Positions 23,541 through 33,110 of a stretch of 64,000 bases of DNA are shown piece by piece. Below the pieces are notes generated by a model. The model was not told where the DNA came from and searched no databases. It was given only the letters and a program-made list of their open reading frames with translations. Both the position numbers and the translations under genes were made by a program. The stretch is from UQRS01 sp050946935. Its GTDB lineage: Bacteria > Bacillota > Clostridia > Oscillospirales > Acutalibacteraceae. The DNA lies in assembly GCA_050946935.1 (NCBI GenBank), contig JBMNVR010000001.1:310001-374000 (forward strand), written 5' to 3'. Each line of letters begins with the position of its first letter. Positions within the stretch are counted from its first letter, which is position 1.

Positions 23541-24806
23541 ATGAAGATGGAAACCAAATGCCTGCACGAGGGTTACACTCCGAAAAACGGAGAGCCTCGG
23601 GTCATCCCGATTGTACAGAGTACGACCTATTGCTTTGATTCGACCCAGCATATCGCTGATCTGTTTGATATGCCGACCGAATATATGTATTCCCGTTTTG
23701 CCAATCCGACCGTCGACGCGGTGGAGAAGAAGATGGCCGCCCTTGAGGGTGGGGTTGGCGCCATGGCTACTTCAAGCGGACAGGCGGCGTCTTTATTGTC
23801 CATCTTGAACGTCTGCCATGCCGGAGACAGTTTTGTTTCGGCCTCCACTATTTATGGCGGGACGGTGAATCTTTTTGCCGTGACCCTCAAAAAGCTGGGA
23901 ATTGAGTGCATTTTTGTGGATGCCGACGCAGATGAGGCGGAGATTCAGAAGGCTTTTAAACCCAATACCAAGGCTGTGTTCGGCGAAACGCTGGCCAATC
24001 CTGCCCTGACCGTTCTGGATATTGAAAAGTTTGCAAGGATCGCGCATAAGAACGGTCTCCCGCTGATTATCGACAATACTTTCGCAACCCCGATGCTCTG
24101 CCGCCCGATTGAGTTCGGGGCTGATATTGTGGTTCATTCGACTACCAAATACCTCGACGGCCACGCAGTGCAGGGGGGCGGCATGATCGTCGACGGCGGA
24201 CATTTTGACTGGGCCAACGGCAATTTCCCGGAGTTTGTCGAGCCGGATGAGAGCTATCACGGCGTATCGTATACCGAAAGTTTCGGAAATATGGCCTATA
24301 TCATCAAGGCGCGGATGCAGCTTATGCGGGATTTTGGCTGTTATCCGGCCGCTCATTCCGCTTTTCTGCTCAATCTGGGAATCGAGACGCTGCCGGTTCG
24401 AATGAGGCAGTACTGCGCCAACGCCATGGTTGTGGCGGAATACCTGAAAAAATCGGATAAGGTTGAGTCGGTCAGCTATCCCGGTCTGGCAGACGACAAA
24501 TACCACGTCCTGGCGCAGAAATATCTGCCCGACGGGTGCAGCGGCGTCATCTCCTTTGTGATCAAGGGCGGCCGTCAGACGGCCATGAAATTTATGGACA
24601 GCCTGGAGCTGGCCTCCAACGTTGTGCATGTGGCCGACATCCGCACCTGTGTCCTCCACCCCGCGTCGGAGACGCATCGTCAGCTCACCGACGAGCAGTT
24701 GGCGGCTGCCGGCATCAACGTCGGCATGATCCGCTTCTCGGTCGGGCTGGAGAATGTGGAGGATATTCTGGCTGACATCGACAAGGGCTTTGCTGCGATC
24801 GGTTGA
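23541..24806 (+). CDS. metY: O-acetylhomoserine sulfhydrylase / Cys-Met metabolism PLP enzyme
   Basis: 421-aa PLP-dependent enzyme. It makes homocysteine from O-acetylhomoserine and sulfide, or may act as a related gamma-lyase. Motifs: QSTTYCFDSTQ, YSRFANPTVDAVEKKMAALEGG, ATSSGQAA, NTFATPMLCRPIEFGADIVVHSTTKY with the PLP lysine in STTKYLDGH, and C-terminal RFSVGLENVEDILADI. Length, EFVEPDESYHG and the PLP site favour the O-acetylhomoserine branch over the shorter cystathionine enzymes. AAAGGA and GAGG precede the start. Own promoter and terminator, so monocistronic. Confidence 0.85.
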   Translation: MKMETKCLHEGYTPKNGEPRVIPIVQSTTYCFDSTQHIADLFDMPTEYMYSRFANPTVDAVEKKMAALEGGVGAMATSSGQAASLLSILNVCHAGDSFVSASTIYGGTVNLFAVTLKKLGIECIFVDADADEAEIQKAFKPNTKAVFGETLANPALTVLDIEKFARIAHKNGLPLIIDNTFATPMLCRPIEFGADIVVHSTTKYLDGHAVQGGGMIVDGGHFDWANGNFPEFVEPDESYHGVSYTESFGNMAYIIKARMQLMRDFGCYPAAHSAFLLNLGIETLPVRMRQYCANAMVVAEYLKKSDKVESVSYPGLADDKYHVLAQKYLPDGCSGVISFVIKGGRQTAMKFMDSLELASNVVHVADIRTCVLHPASETHRQLTDEQLAAAGINVGMIRFSVGLENVEDILADIDKGFAAIG

Positions 24807-24828
24807 AGACCTGATCCCGATTGCTGTC

Positions 24829-24858
24829 AAAAAGCGGAAGTGCAGGCTTCCGCTTTTT
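24829..24858 (+). terminator. Terminator after metY
   Basis: AAAAAGCGGAAG pairs with CTTCCGCTTTTT around TGCAGG; symmetrical, so it could act in both directions. Confidence 0.88.
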
Positions 24859-24921
24859 GAATTTGCAGATGAAAAAATCCGACTTTTCTCCCACCCTTCC
24901 CGACCAAATGCAAAAATAGGG

Positions 24922-24951
24922 TTGCGCTGACCGCCTCGGGGCGTTTATAAT
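24922..24951 (+). promoter_or_regulatory. Promoter of the GH127-like gene
   Basis: TTGCGC (24922-24927), 18-base spacer, TATAAT (24946-24951), about 77 bases before the start. Confidence 0.6.
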
Positions 24952-25028
24952 GTGCGGGAAATCAAAAAAGTTTTGCCCCGCTGGCTTGTTTCTTTGCCGC
25001 GGCGGCATTTTTTGGAGGTCTGTATTTT

Positions 25029-26876
25029 ATGTTGAGAGAAAAAGCCTATACCCCCTATACTGCAAAGGAAATCCGGCCGGAGGGGTGGCTGCGGCAGCAG
25101 CTTCAGTTGGAGGCTGACGGCCTGGTCGGGAATCTGGATAAAATCTGGCCCGACGTGCGGGACAGCCGCTGGATCGGCGGCGACCGCGAGGGGTGGGAGC
25201 GGGTGCCTTACTGGCTGGACGGGTTTATCCCGCTGGCCTATCTGCTGGAGGACGAGGATAAAATCGCCCGGGCCAAAACCTATGTCGACGCGATTTTGGC
25301 GCAGCAGAAGCCGGACGGCTGGCTCTGTCCCTGTCCGGATGAGGAGCGGGGCCGTTACGATATGTGGGCGCTGCTGCTGATCGGGAAGGTGCTGGTCGTT
25401 TATCATGACTGCTCGGGCGACGACCGGGTGGAGGGGGCACTGCTGCGCGCCTTCCGGCAGTTTTACGACCACCTGAAGGGCAACACCCTTTTCGGATGGG
25501 GGCTTTACCGCTGGTTTGAGGGGCTGATTCCGGTCTACTGGCTGTACGAGCGAACGGGGGAAGAATGGCTGCTCGATCTTGCCGTGATGCTGTATACTCA
25601 GGGGGTGGATTTCCGCAGCCTGTTTGAAAACTGGCGGGATCAGATTCCGGGCAACAACTGGGGATTTCAGACCCATGTTGTTAACCTCGCCATGGCGTAT
25701 AAGGCCGAGGCGCTGGTTTCCCTTATGACCGAAAAGACGCTCGACCCTGACGCGTTGGGAGAAAAGATGTTTGAAACCCTGCAGGAATATCATGGCATGG
25801 CGGTCGGACATTTCACGGGGGATGAATGCCTCTCGGGCAACAGTCCCATCCAGGGCAGCGAGCTTTGCAGCGTGGTGGAGGCCATGTATTCTTTTGAGGT
25901 GCTCTTCTCGGTCGGGGGTAATCCGATCTGGCTTGACCGGCTGGAGCAGTTGGCCTTCAACGCCCTTCCGGCTACTACCAGCCCGGACATGTGGACCCAC
26001 CAGTATGATCAGCAGACCAACCAGATCGAGTGCAGCCGGTTTGGGGAAAAGGTCATCTTCCGCACCAACGGCACCGACGCGAATCTCTTCGGCCTGGAAC
26101 CGAACTATGGCTGCTGTACCGCAAACTTCGGTCAGGGCTGGCCCAAGTTTGCGCTGGCCGCTTTCCTGCATAAAGAGCGCGAGATTGTCTCCGCCGCGCT
26201 GGCGCCTGCCTCTCTGCACACCGAAATGGACGGCGCAGCGGTTTTCATCAAGCTGGATACTCTCTATCCCTTCCGGGACACGCTGACCTACACGGTGACC
26301 GTCAGCCAGCCGGCTGAATTTACCTTCGGAATCCGGATTCCCGGATTTGTCCGGTCGGCTACGGTCGACGGCCGTCCCGCGGCCGCGGGGGAAATTTTCC
26401 GACTCTCCCGCCGGTGGGAGGGGGAGACGGCCATAGAGGTCGTTCTGGATATGGAGTTTGCTTTTGTCCCCCGGCCGGAGGAGATGTTCGCCCTTCGCCG
26501 CGGCCCGCTTTTTTACTCGGTCGCAATTGAGGAGGATTGGAGGAAGCTGGAATATGTAAAGGACGGGGTCGAGCGGAAATTCCCCTACTGTGATTACGAA
26601 ATCTTTGCAAAATCCAGTTGGAATTACGCCTTTGCATCCGACCACTTTGTTCTCTCCTGCCGGGAGGATTTTGACCTTCCTTTTTCGACCCTGCATCCGC
26701 CGGTTGAACTTGAGGCTTCGATGTATGAGATCCTCTGGGGCCTGGAAGACGGGTACAAGAATGTCTGTGCCCGTCTGCCGAAGGAACGTCAGCCGTTGGG
26801 GGAGGCCTGCACGGTTCGCATGATCCCCTATGGCTGTACTTCTTTGCGCATGACCGAGATGCCCAGGCTGTTTTAA
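25029..26876 (+). CDS. GH127-like beta-L-arabinofuranosidase (DUF1680 family)
   Basis: 615-aa cytoplasmic glycosidase-like protein; no signal peptide. N-terminal two thirds form the (alpha/alpha) barrel with GGDREGWERVPYWLDGFIPL, PDGWLCPCP, YDMWALLLIGKVL and MAVGHFTGDECLSG. The zinc site of GH127 (Glu-x-Cys and Cys-Cys) is present as Glu278-Leu-Cys280 and YGCC (Cys362, Cys363), one cysteine being the expected nucleophile. C-terminal beta-sandwich includes FGIRIPGF and ALRRGPLFYSVAIEEDW. Related families GH137/142/146 are possible. No transporter gene adjoins it; it probably removes arabinofuranose or a similar sugar from imported oligosaccharides. Confidence 0.82.
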   Translation: MLREKAYTPYTAKEIRPEGWLRQQLQLEADGLVGNLDKIWPDVRDSRWIGGDREGWERVPYWLDGFIPLAYLLEDEDKIARAKTYVDAILAQQKPDGWLCPCPDEERGRYDMWALLLIGKVLVVYHDCSGDDRVEGALLRAFRQFYDHLKGNTLFGWGLYRWFEGLIPVYWLYERTGEEWLLDLAVMLYTQGVDFRSLFENWRDQIPGNNWGFQTHVVNLAMAYKAEALVSLMTEKTLDPDALGEKMFETLQEYHGMAVGHFTGDECLSGNSPIQGSELCSVVEAMYSFEVLFSVGGNPIWLDRLEQLAFNALPATTSPDMWTHQYDQQTNQIECSRFGEKVIFRTNGTDANLFGLEPNYGCCTANFGQGWPKFALAAFLHKEREIVSAALAPASLHTEMDGAAVFIKLDTLYPFRDTLTYTVTVSQPAEFTFGIRIPGFVRSATVDGRPAAAGEIFRLSRRWEGETAIEVVLDMEFAFVPRPEEMFALRRGPLFYSVAIEEDWRKLEYVKDGVERKFPYCDYEIFAKSSWNYAFASDHFVLSCREDFDLPFSTLHPPVELEASMYEILWGLEDGYKNVCARLPKERQPLGEACTVRMIPYGCTSLRMTEMPRLF

Positions 26877-26921
26877 CCGCACACAAAAGGGCGTCAGATG
26901 AGTTGATGCCCGGGTAAAACC

Positions 26922-26970
26922 AAAAACACGACCGCCTGCGTCCGATAAAGATGCAGGCGGTCGTGTTTTT
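26922..26970. terminator. Bidirectional terminator between convergent genes
   Basis: AAAAACACGACCGCCTGC (26922-26939) pairs perfectly with GCAGGCGGTCGTGTTTTT (26953-26970). Confidence 0.93.
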
Positions 26971-26992
26971 ATACTTGGTTTTGTATTTTCAA

Positions 26993-27784
26993 CTAAAATT
27001 TGCGGCGCTGGATCCGGTCGCCGGATTTTACGCGCTCGATCCGGCGCAGGCGGAAATCCCGGATCAGAGAAATCATCAGGATGATGGAGAAAACCGCCAG
27101 CACGCCGATTGCCACCCATAACAGCACTGTGCCTAAAGCGTGATTGCCGCTTATGGAGACGGTGTTTTTCTGCGCAATCGAGAGGGAGGCAAACAGGCTT
27201 TCCGCCTCGTTTCGCTGGATTTCTGTAAACGCCCCGCCAAAGTTGTAGTAAACCAGGGCGTAGTACCGTCCGTCCAGGATGGTGACATATTGCAGGTAGG
27301 AAAAATCCCGTTCGGCCGAGACCAGCTTCTCAATCCGCAGGCTGAGGGTACCGTCCGATTTTGCTACCCGGCTGATTCCGATGACTGTCTCGCCCGTGCT
27401 TTCGGTTACCAGGCTCTCGGCGGCCTGGTTCAGCGAATCCTCATCGTCTGAAAAAAGGGCAAGATTGCCGAGCTTTTCGGAAAAATCGGTCGACCAGCTT
27501 TTGATCTGCACCTGAGAGGTGTTGTCGGCTGTCGCGGCAAAGAGAAGGATGCCGGCCTCTTTCAAATACGAGGTAAAGCTGTCGGTCGAATGGCCGAGGG
27601 TGCTGATAAAATCCGCATGGTCGGCGATGCTGGACGCCGTGTTTTCCACCGTCGTGTATTTGTCCGGCAGGGTCAGGCTGATCTTTCCGTTATTGGCTGT
27701 GACGCTGGATGCAGAGGCGGAAAGTACCCAGCCAAGAGAAAGCAGAGCCGCAAGCAGCGCGGCCGCGATTCGTTTTTTGTACAA
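26993..27784 (-). CDS. Secreted/membrane protein of unknown function
   Basis: 263-aa protein with a signal peptide (KKRIAAALLAALLSLGWVLSASA), an extracytoplasmic domain of about 180 residues (ISLTLPDKYTTVENTAS at its start) and one C-terminal membrane helix (LGTVLLWVAIGVLAVFSIIL) followed by a basic cytoplasmic tail. The start is TTG at 27784 with GGAGG eight bases upstream. The domain resembles clostridial PsbP/DUF1795-like stress-response folds, but I do not claim a family. It lies 192 bases downstream of folD on the same strand; that gap shows no ORF. Confidence 0.7.
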   Translation of the reverse strand: MYKKRIAAALLAALLSLGWVLSASASSVTANNGKISLTLPDKYTTVENTASSIADHADFISTLGHSTDSFTSYLKEAGILLFAATADNTSQVQIKSWSTDFSEKLGNLALFSDDEDSLNQAAESLVTESTGETVIGISRVAKSDGTLSLRIEKLVSAERDFSYLQYVTILDGRYYALVYYNFGGAFTEIQRNEAESLFASLSIAQKNTVSISGNHALGTVLLWVAIGVLAVFSIILMISLIRDFRLRRIERVKSGDRIQRRKF

Positions 27785-27976
27785 AGCGACGCCTCCGTTT
27801 TCTTGATCGTTGAGATGTGCATCCGGGATATAACGCGGGTTTTGCGGCGCGGTTGTATCGCCCGCGGAGAGGTGCTGAACAAAAGGAACGTGTCACCCTT
27901 TGCCCAACGCCGCAGGGCGGGTGCGCCGGATTTGCGCATGTGCCGCAGGGCGCTCCACACGTCGCCGGGGTTCGTC

Positions 27977-28834
27977 TTATCGAACCGTTTCGGACGCGAG
28001 ACGGGCGGCGGTCAATGTGTTCTGCATCAGCATGGCAATGGTCATCGGACCGACGCCGCCCGGCACCGGCGTAATGGCGGAGGCGACCGGCTCGACTGCG
28101 GCAAAATCGACGTCGCCGCAGAGCTTGCCGTTTTCATCCCGGTCCATGCCGACGTCGATGACGACGGCGCCCGGTTTCACCATATCCGGCCCGACAAATT
28201 TGGCCCGGCCTATGGCGACAATCAGGATGTCGGCGGCGCGGCAAACCTCGGCCAGATTTTTCGTCCGGCTGTGGCAGATGGTGACCGTGGCGTTCTTGTG
28301 CAGCATCAACATGGCCATCGGCTTGCCGACGATGTTGGAGCGGCCGATCACGACGCAGCTTTTTCCCTCGATCTCCACCCCGGTGGCGGCGAGCAGCTCC
28401 ATAATACCGGCCGGCGTGCAGGGAAGAAAGCGGAAATCCCCAATCATGATCCGGCCGACGTTGACCGGATGAAAGGCGTCGACGTCCTTTTCGGGGGAGA
28501 TGGTTTTCAGCACCCGTTCCTCATCGAGATGGGCGGGCAGCGGCAATTGACAGAGAATGCCGTGGATCCGCTCGTCCCGATTCAGCCGCTCAATGAGGGC
28601 GAGCAGCTCCTCCATAGTTGTGTCGGCCGGCAGGGCGTGCTCTTCGGAGTAGAATCCAACCTCGGCGCAGGCTTTTTTCTTGTTGTTCACATATACTCTT
28701 GAGGCACTGTCATCCCCGACAATGATGACTGCGAGACCGGGTTGGATTCCCTCGGCTTTCAACCCTTCCGTTTCTCTCGCGATGCGGGCCTTCACCTGTG
28801 CGGAGACGGCCTTTCCGTCTATAATGGTTGCCAT
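27977..28834 (-). CDS. folD: Methylenetetrahydrofolate dehydrogenase/cyclohydrolase
   Basis: 285-aa bifunctional enzyme interconverting methylene-, methenyl- and formyl-tetrahydrofolate with NADP. Motifs: SRVYVNNKKKACAEVGF with the catalytic Lys, ILCQLPLPAHLDE, the signature CTPAGIMELL, GRSNIVGKPMAMLMLHKNAT and PVPGGVGPMTIAMLM. AAAGGA precedes the ATG. It starts 47 bases after lgt on the same strand and is probably cotranscribed. Confidence 0.97.
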   Translation of the reverse strand: MATIIDGKAVSAQVKARIARETEGLKAEGIQPGLAVIIVGDDSASRVYVNNKKKACAEVGFYSEEHALPADTTMEELLALIERLNRDERIHGILCQLPLPAHLDEERVLKTISPEKDVDAFHPVNVGRIMIGDFRFLPCTPAGIMELLAATGVEIEGKSCVVIGRSNIVGKPMAMLMLHKNATVTICHSRTKNLAEVCRAADILIVAIGRAKFVGPDMVKPGAVVIDVGMDRDENGKLCGDVDFAAVEPVASAITPVPGGVGPMTIAMLMQNTLTAARLASETVR

Positions 28835-28881
28835 TTTTTCATATCCTTCCTTTCCCTTGTGCGCGTATATAAGCTTCGGGT

Positions 28882-29970
28882 TTAATCCTTCTCCGGTTCG
28901 GGTTTCCCCGACTCGCTCTCACTTTCTTTTCCGGTTGGATTGTCAGCCGATGAGGTGTTTTCAACTTCATCGGGCGGGACAGCGGCGGCCGTTTCTTCCG
29001 CCGGTTCATCCGTTTCTGCAAGGTCTGCGGCGCTTTCCTTCGTGTTGGCGTCCAGGACTTCGGCCGCGGCCTCTTTGCCGGCCTCACGTGCGTCGAGCCC
29101 TTGCATCTGTGGGGTGAAGAGCGGGGTGTAGTCGCTTGGAGTTTCGGCCTTCTTCTTCCGCGCAAACAGAAGGATCAGCAGTGCGGTGCAGATTGTGACG
29201 GCCAGGGCCGACACAATCTGAGAGACGCGGAGACTGCCTATGTACAGGCTGTCGGTTCTCAGACCCTCGATGAAAAAGCGGCCGGCACCGTACCATATGC
29301 CGTATCCCAGCGCAATCTGACCGGAGAACTTGCGGTGACGACTGAGGATGTGCAGCAGAACAAAGCCGAGCAGGCACCAGATGGATTCGTATAAAAAGCA
29401 GGGATGCACCATCACCCCGTCAAAATAGAAATCGGCGACCGCTTCGCTCGTCATGCCCCACCAGTCGGGGAGAAAACTGCTCTGCACATAGCGGCCGAAC
29501 GCTTCCTGATTAAAGAAATTGCCCCAGCGGCCGACGGCTTGTCCGATCAGGAAACCAAGGGCGGCGAGGTCGAGAACGTCGGCGATTTTCAGCCGGCGGA
29601 TTTTACACATCAGTGCGCCAACCAGCGCGGCGGTAATCACCCCGCCGTAAATGGCCAGCCCGCCCTCGTGAATGCTGAAGAAATTTTTGAAGCTTTCGAT
29701 ACCGTTGCCGTCGAAAAGCAGGTAATAGGCTCTGGCCCCGAGGATGGCGACCGGCGTCGTGACCAGCACGCAGTCGATCAGCCGGTCGCTGTCTATGCCG
29801 AAACGCTTCGCGTTGCGAAAGGCATAAATCAGCGCCAGCAGAAAGCCCAGAGAGATCAGGATGCCGTACCAGTAGATCGGCCAGCCGTCCTCTCCAAACG
29901 GGAGGGTGAAGGCCACCCGGTCAATATCGAACTCCAGCCCGAAGAGGGTTACGTGGTAGGTGGTATCCAT
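28882..29970 (-). CDS. lgt: Prolipoprotein diacylglyceryl transferase with acidic C-terminal tail
   Basis: Integral membrane enzyme that attaches diacylglyceryl to the lipobox cysteine. The Lgt signature GRWGNFFNQEAFG is present, along with HEGGLAIYGG, FLYESIWCLLGF and GAGRFFIEGLRTDSLY. The enzyme part ends near residue 280; the remaining ~80 residues are low complexity, rich in Glu, Ala, Asp and Pro, after the last membrane helix. Typical Lgt is about 270-290 aa. It is needed for lipoproteins such as the cohesin-like protein here. It follows the M16 peptidase pair on the - strand. Confidence 0.95.
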   Translation of the reverse strand: MDTTYHVTLFGLEFDIDRVAFTLPFGEDGWPIYWYGILISLGFLLALIYAFRNAKRFGIDSDRLIDCVLVTTPVAILGARAYYLLFDGNGIESFKNFFSIHEGGLAIYGGVITAALVGALMCKIRRLKIADVLDLAALGFLIGQAVGRWGNFFNQEAFGRYVQSSFLPDWWGMTSEAVADFYFDGVMVHPCFLYESIWCLLGFVLLHILSRHRKFSGQIALGYGIWYGAGRFFIEGLRTDSLYIGSLRVSQIVSALAVTICTALLILLFARKKKAETPSDYTPLFTPQMQGLDAREAGKEAAAEVLDANTKESAADLAETDEPAEETAAAVPPDEVENTSSADNPTGKESESESGKPEPEKD

Positions 29971-30025
29971 AGTGAAGCAACCTCCATAAAATCTAAAATC
30001 AGGATATGCTTATCCTGCTGCCGCT

Positions 30026-31315
30026 TTATTTTGCACTGGGCCGCACGACCGAGAGAACGGCGCAGTCCGCCTTGAGGGCGTCCAGCCGGTCGGCGACATC
30101 TTCCAGCGTCAGCGCCTGCAAAACCTCGATATCCTCAAACAGGCCGGAGCCGGTCATGGCCGCCTCCACCATACCGGAGGCGATGCGCTCGACATTGTTG
30201 AACTGCATAACGCTGCGGCCGTATTTTGCCCGGCGCGCGGCCTCAAACAGATTGGGGTCAAGCCCCTCGCGCCGCAGGCGGTCAAGCTCGCCAAAGACGG
30301 CGTCGCGCACCCGCTCGGGCTGCGTCGACTCCCCTGAAAGGATGGGCACCGCATAGCCATGGCCGTTGAAATACTCGGTGTCAAAATTAGCGTTTATCCA
30401 TTTTTCCTCAATCAGCCGCTCGTACAGGGGCGAGGTCGGCCCGATCAGAAGATCCAGAAGGATTTCGGTTGACAGAATCTCCTTCAGCGTGCGTTCGGGG
30501 CGCGCGCACTTTTCCTTAAAGCCGAGGCAGAACAGCGGCACCGCGACGGCAAAATCCTGGGAGATATACGCGCGGTTGACACCATCCTGCTCTGCAAATC
30601 GACCGCGCTCGACCGTGACCGGGCGCACCGGCTTCAGCCCCTTTTCAATCTGCACGAGCAGGCGGTCTGGGTCGACCTTCCCCGCGACACAGATAAACAT
30701 GTTGTTGAGGTTATAAAAGGCGTTGTAGCACCGGTACAAAAGATCGGCGTCGATCTGTGCGATCGACTCAACCGTGCCGGCGATGTCAATTTTGACCGGA
30801 TGGTTCTGGAACATGCCCTCCAGCATATTGAACAGCACCCGCCAGGAGGGGCTGTCGTCGTACATTCGGATTTCCTGCCCGATGATGCCTTGTTCTTTAT
30901 CGACCGTCTCTTTGGTAAAATAGGGGGACTGGACGAAATCAAGCAGGATATCGAAGCTCTCCTCAAACCGGTCGGAGCAGGAGAAGAGGTAGCAGGTCCG
31001 GTCGAAAGAGGTGTAGGCGTTGGCCGACGCGCCGGTTTTCGCATACCGGGTAAAGGCGTCGCCGTCCTCGCTCTCGAACAGCTTGTGCTCCAAAAAATGG
31101 GCGATGCCGGCCGGAACCTCCTGCATCCCGCCCCCGTCGATCGAAAATTTTGTGTCGATCGAGCCGTATTTCGTCCCGAACATGGCGTAGGATGAGGCAT
31201 ATTCTTCCTTTGGGCAGATGTAAATTTTTAAGCCGCTTTCATGCTCGGCATAAATATATTTTTCGCCGATGGCGGTGTTTTCCATGATGGTTTTCTTCAT
31301 AACGTTTGTGTCCAT
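30026..31315 (-). CDS. M16 family metallopeptidase (catalytic-type member)
   Basis: About 430-aa pitrilysin-type peptidase, YmxG/YmfH-like. The inverted zinc motif is present as HFLEHKLFE, with the downstream Glu in NNMFICVAGKVD and neighbouring helices. The second M16 domain follows (about residues 215-400). The start is uncertain: ATG at 31315 has AAAGG immediately before it, while ATG at 31300 gives better spacing; an ATG at 31351 has no support. It lies just after the inactive-type homologue, as in many Firmicutes, where the two form a heterodimer. No signal peptide, so cytoplasmic. Confidence 0.88.
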   Translation of the reverse strand: MDTNVMKKTIMENTAIGEKYIYAEHESGLKIYICPKEEYASSYAMFGTKYGSIDTKFSIDGGGMQEVPAGIAHFLEHKLFESEDGDAFTRYAKTGASANAYTSFDRTCYLFSCSDRFEESFDILLDFVQSPYFTKETVDKEQGIIGQEIRMYDDSPSWRVLFNMLEGMFQNHPVKIDIAGTVESIAQIDADLLYRCYNAFYNLNNMFICVAGKVDPDRLLVQIEKGLKPVRPVTVERGRFAEQDGVNRAYISQDFAVAVPLFCLGFKEKCARPERTLKEILSTEILLDLLIGPTSPLYERLIEEKWINANFDTEYFNGHGYAVPILSGESTQPERVRDAVFGELDRLRREGLDPNLFEAARRAKYGRSVMQFNNVERIASGMVEAAMTGSGLFEDIEVLQALTLEDVADRLDALKADCAVLSVVRPSAK

Positions 31316-31371
31316 CCTTTCGTTCGGCCGTTTCTGCCGTGACCGCGTCAAAATTCGCGGGGGAGAAAGGC

Positions 31372-32640
31372 TTATTTCCCTTTGGGCGAGAGCAGATAGG
31401 TCAGCGCCGGCTCAACCAACCGGGCGGCCTGTGTCACATCGGCCCGCGTGACGGCGGAAACGGCCGCCAGCAGCTCCTCCGCCGTGCAGGGGCGGTCATC
31501 GAAAATCTGAGACATATAAAAGCTCTCGGTCTCCCGCTGGGAGTCGAACATACTCCGGATCCGGTCGGCTTTTGAGAGGATGGAGGCGGCAAGCTCGTCG
31601 TCCTCGAACGCGCCCTCCTGCATGATTTTGAGCTGGGCCAAAATCTCCCGCTCTGCCGCGGCGGCGTTCTGCTTCTCGACGCCCGAGTCGACCAGGAGGA
31701 TTCCCTTGAACCGGTTGGAGCGGGCGGCGCAGTAGTAGCAGAGGCTGAGCTTTTCCCGCACGTTGGCGAACAGGCGGGAATAAGGCCCGCCGCCGAAGAG
31801 GTCGCACATGACCGAAAAGGCGGCCGTTTGCAGAAGGCCGCCGGTCACACCGGTGCGGAAGGCCATGACCAGCTTGCCTTGGGCAACCTCCATCTCCTCC
31901 GCGACGCGGCGGGGAGAGGCAACCGGCGCCAGCGCCCCGAACACCTGCAAGGACGCGGGGCGGCGCGCCTGTTTAGAGAAGGCGGCGCCGAACACGGCGA
32001 AAATATCGTCGGGCGGACAGCTCGACACTATGGTGACGCGGATCTGCGCCTCCTCCAGCGCGCGGAGCCAGGCGGCATGCAGGTCGTCGCAGGTCAAAGC
32101 GGCCGCCCCTTCGGCCGTGCCGTACTGCGGCAGGCCGTAAACCTCCCCGTCAAATAATGCCGCCTCGGCCCGGTTCAGGGCGTAGAGGCGTTTGTCGTTC
32201 AGCTCGCCCTCGATGGTCTCCAGCAGCAGGCGTTTTTCCCGCTCCAGATCGGCGGATTTAAAGCGGCCGTTCTCATCCAGATTCGGTCGAAAAATCATGC
32301 CCGACAGCAGCGCCGCGCAGTCGGCGGCGACCTTTCCCTCCGGCACGAAACGGTCGTCGAGCGCCGTCAGGGTCAGGGTCAGAATCTGGGCGTCCCCCAC
32401 CTTGCCGGAGGAGGCGCCGAGCGACGCGCCATACAGCTCCGCCAGCCGTGTTTGCAGCGAGCGGTAATCGGGATACTCGGCAGAGGAAGTGGTCAGCATG
32501 GCCGGCAGCAGAGTGTTGGCCGAGATAGTCTCCCGCTGCAGGGGGAGGAGAAAGCTGACCGATATGCGGGTGGTCTTGAACCGGGCGGAGGGAATGTAAA
32601 GCCCTTCAACGCCGTTTGCAAGGGTAACTGTCTGGTTCAA
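31372..32640 (-). CDS. M16 family peptidase homologue lacking the zinc motif
   Basis: 422-aa YmfF-like partner. The N-terminal domain starts with NQTVTLANGVEGLYIPS, but no HxxEH motif is found where it should be (the segment TLLPAMLTTSSAEYPDY stands there). The C-terminal part has the substrate-binding RY-like element in GGGPYSRLFANVREKLSLCYY. Start is TTG at 32640 with AAAGGAG upstream; the frame open to 32754 has no other start signal. It is probably the non-catalytic half of a heterodimeric protease with the next gene. Confidence 0.86.
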   Translation of the reverse strand: MNQTVTLANGVEGLYIPSARFKTTRISVSFLLPLQRETISANTLLPAMLTTSSAEYPDYRSLQTRLAELYGASLGASSGKVGDAQILTLTLTALDDRFVPEGKVAADCAALLSGMIFRPNLDENGRFKSADLEREKRLLLETIEGELNDKRLYALNRAEAALFDGEVYGLPQYGTAEGAAALTCDDLHAAWLRALEEAQIRVTIVSSCPPDDIFAVFGAAFSKQARRPASLQVFGALAPVASPRRVAEEMEVAQGKLVMAFRTGVTGGLLQTAAFSVMCDLFGGGPYSRLFANVREKLSLCYYCAARSNRFKGILLVDSGVEKQNAAAAEREILAQLKIMQEGAFEDDELAASILSKADRIRSMFDSQRETESFYMSQIFDDRPCTAEELLAAVSAVTRADVTQAARLVEPALTYLLSPKGK

Positions 32641-33110
32641 ACTGATCGCTCCTTTAAATATAAAAGCTGAAACAACACGGATGCGTTGTCTCTTCCCCGG
32701 ATGCCGTACAGAGCCGCGGGGGGCGGCAGACTTTCTAAAACGAAAAGTCTCCACACAGGATATACATTATTAGTATAGCATACTTTTTACATATACACCA
32801 TAGATTTCAAAGATTTTTAACATTTCTTTCCGCGCCTGTCGGGGTAGGAGAATGTGAACCATCTCTATTTTGCGCCGCGTCGGCCGAGACATACGTCCGC
32901 AAAAAAGATTGGTCGGAAGAAAAGGGAAACCGGTCGGGGCACTGGGCGCCGGCCGCTTCAAATCAGCCGGCTTTCAGGGAGGAGGCTTCTCACACCGAAG
33001 AAGAGGGTCGGACGCAGATATAAAGCGGCCGTCCGGGACGAAAAAACAATCGCCCCGGACGGCCGTCTGATGTGCATGTCCGGTTTTTACAGGGTATGCC
33101 CGCGCACCGG
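32641..33110. other. 470-base gap between pyk and the M16/lgt operon
   Basis: Contains an extended -10 promoter on the - strand (TGCTATACT, -10 at 32772-32777) about 130 bases upstream of the M16 gene, and the pyk terminator hairpin at 33027-33064. The intervening 32830-33020 shows no ORF with translation signals and no recognised RNA. Confidence 0.55.
33027..33064 (-). terminator. Probable terminator of pyk
   Basis: Perfect 11-bp arms GGCCGTCCGGG and CCCGGACGGCC about 47-84 bases past the pyk stop; only a short GCTTTAT follows on the - strand. Confidence 0.5.

Noticed and set aside
29404..30075. 223-codon + strand ORF over lgt
   Set aside because: Shadow of lgt and the M16 gene; no ribosome binding site and no domain.
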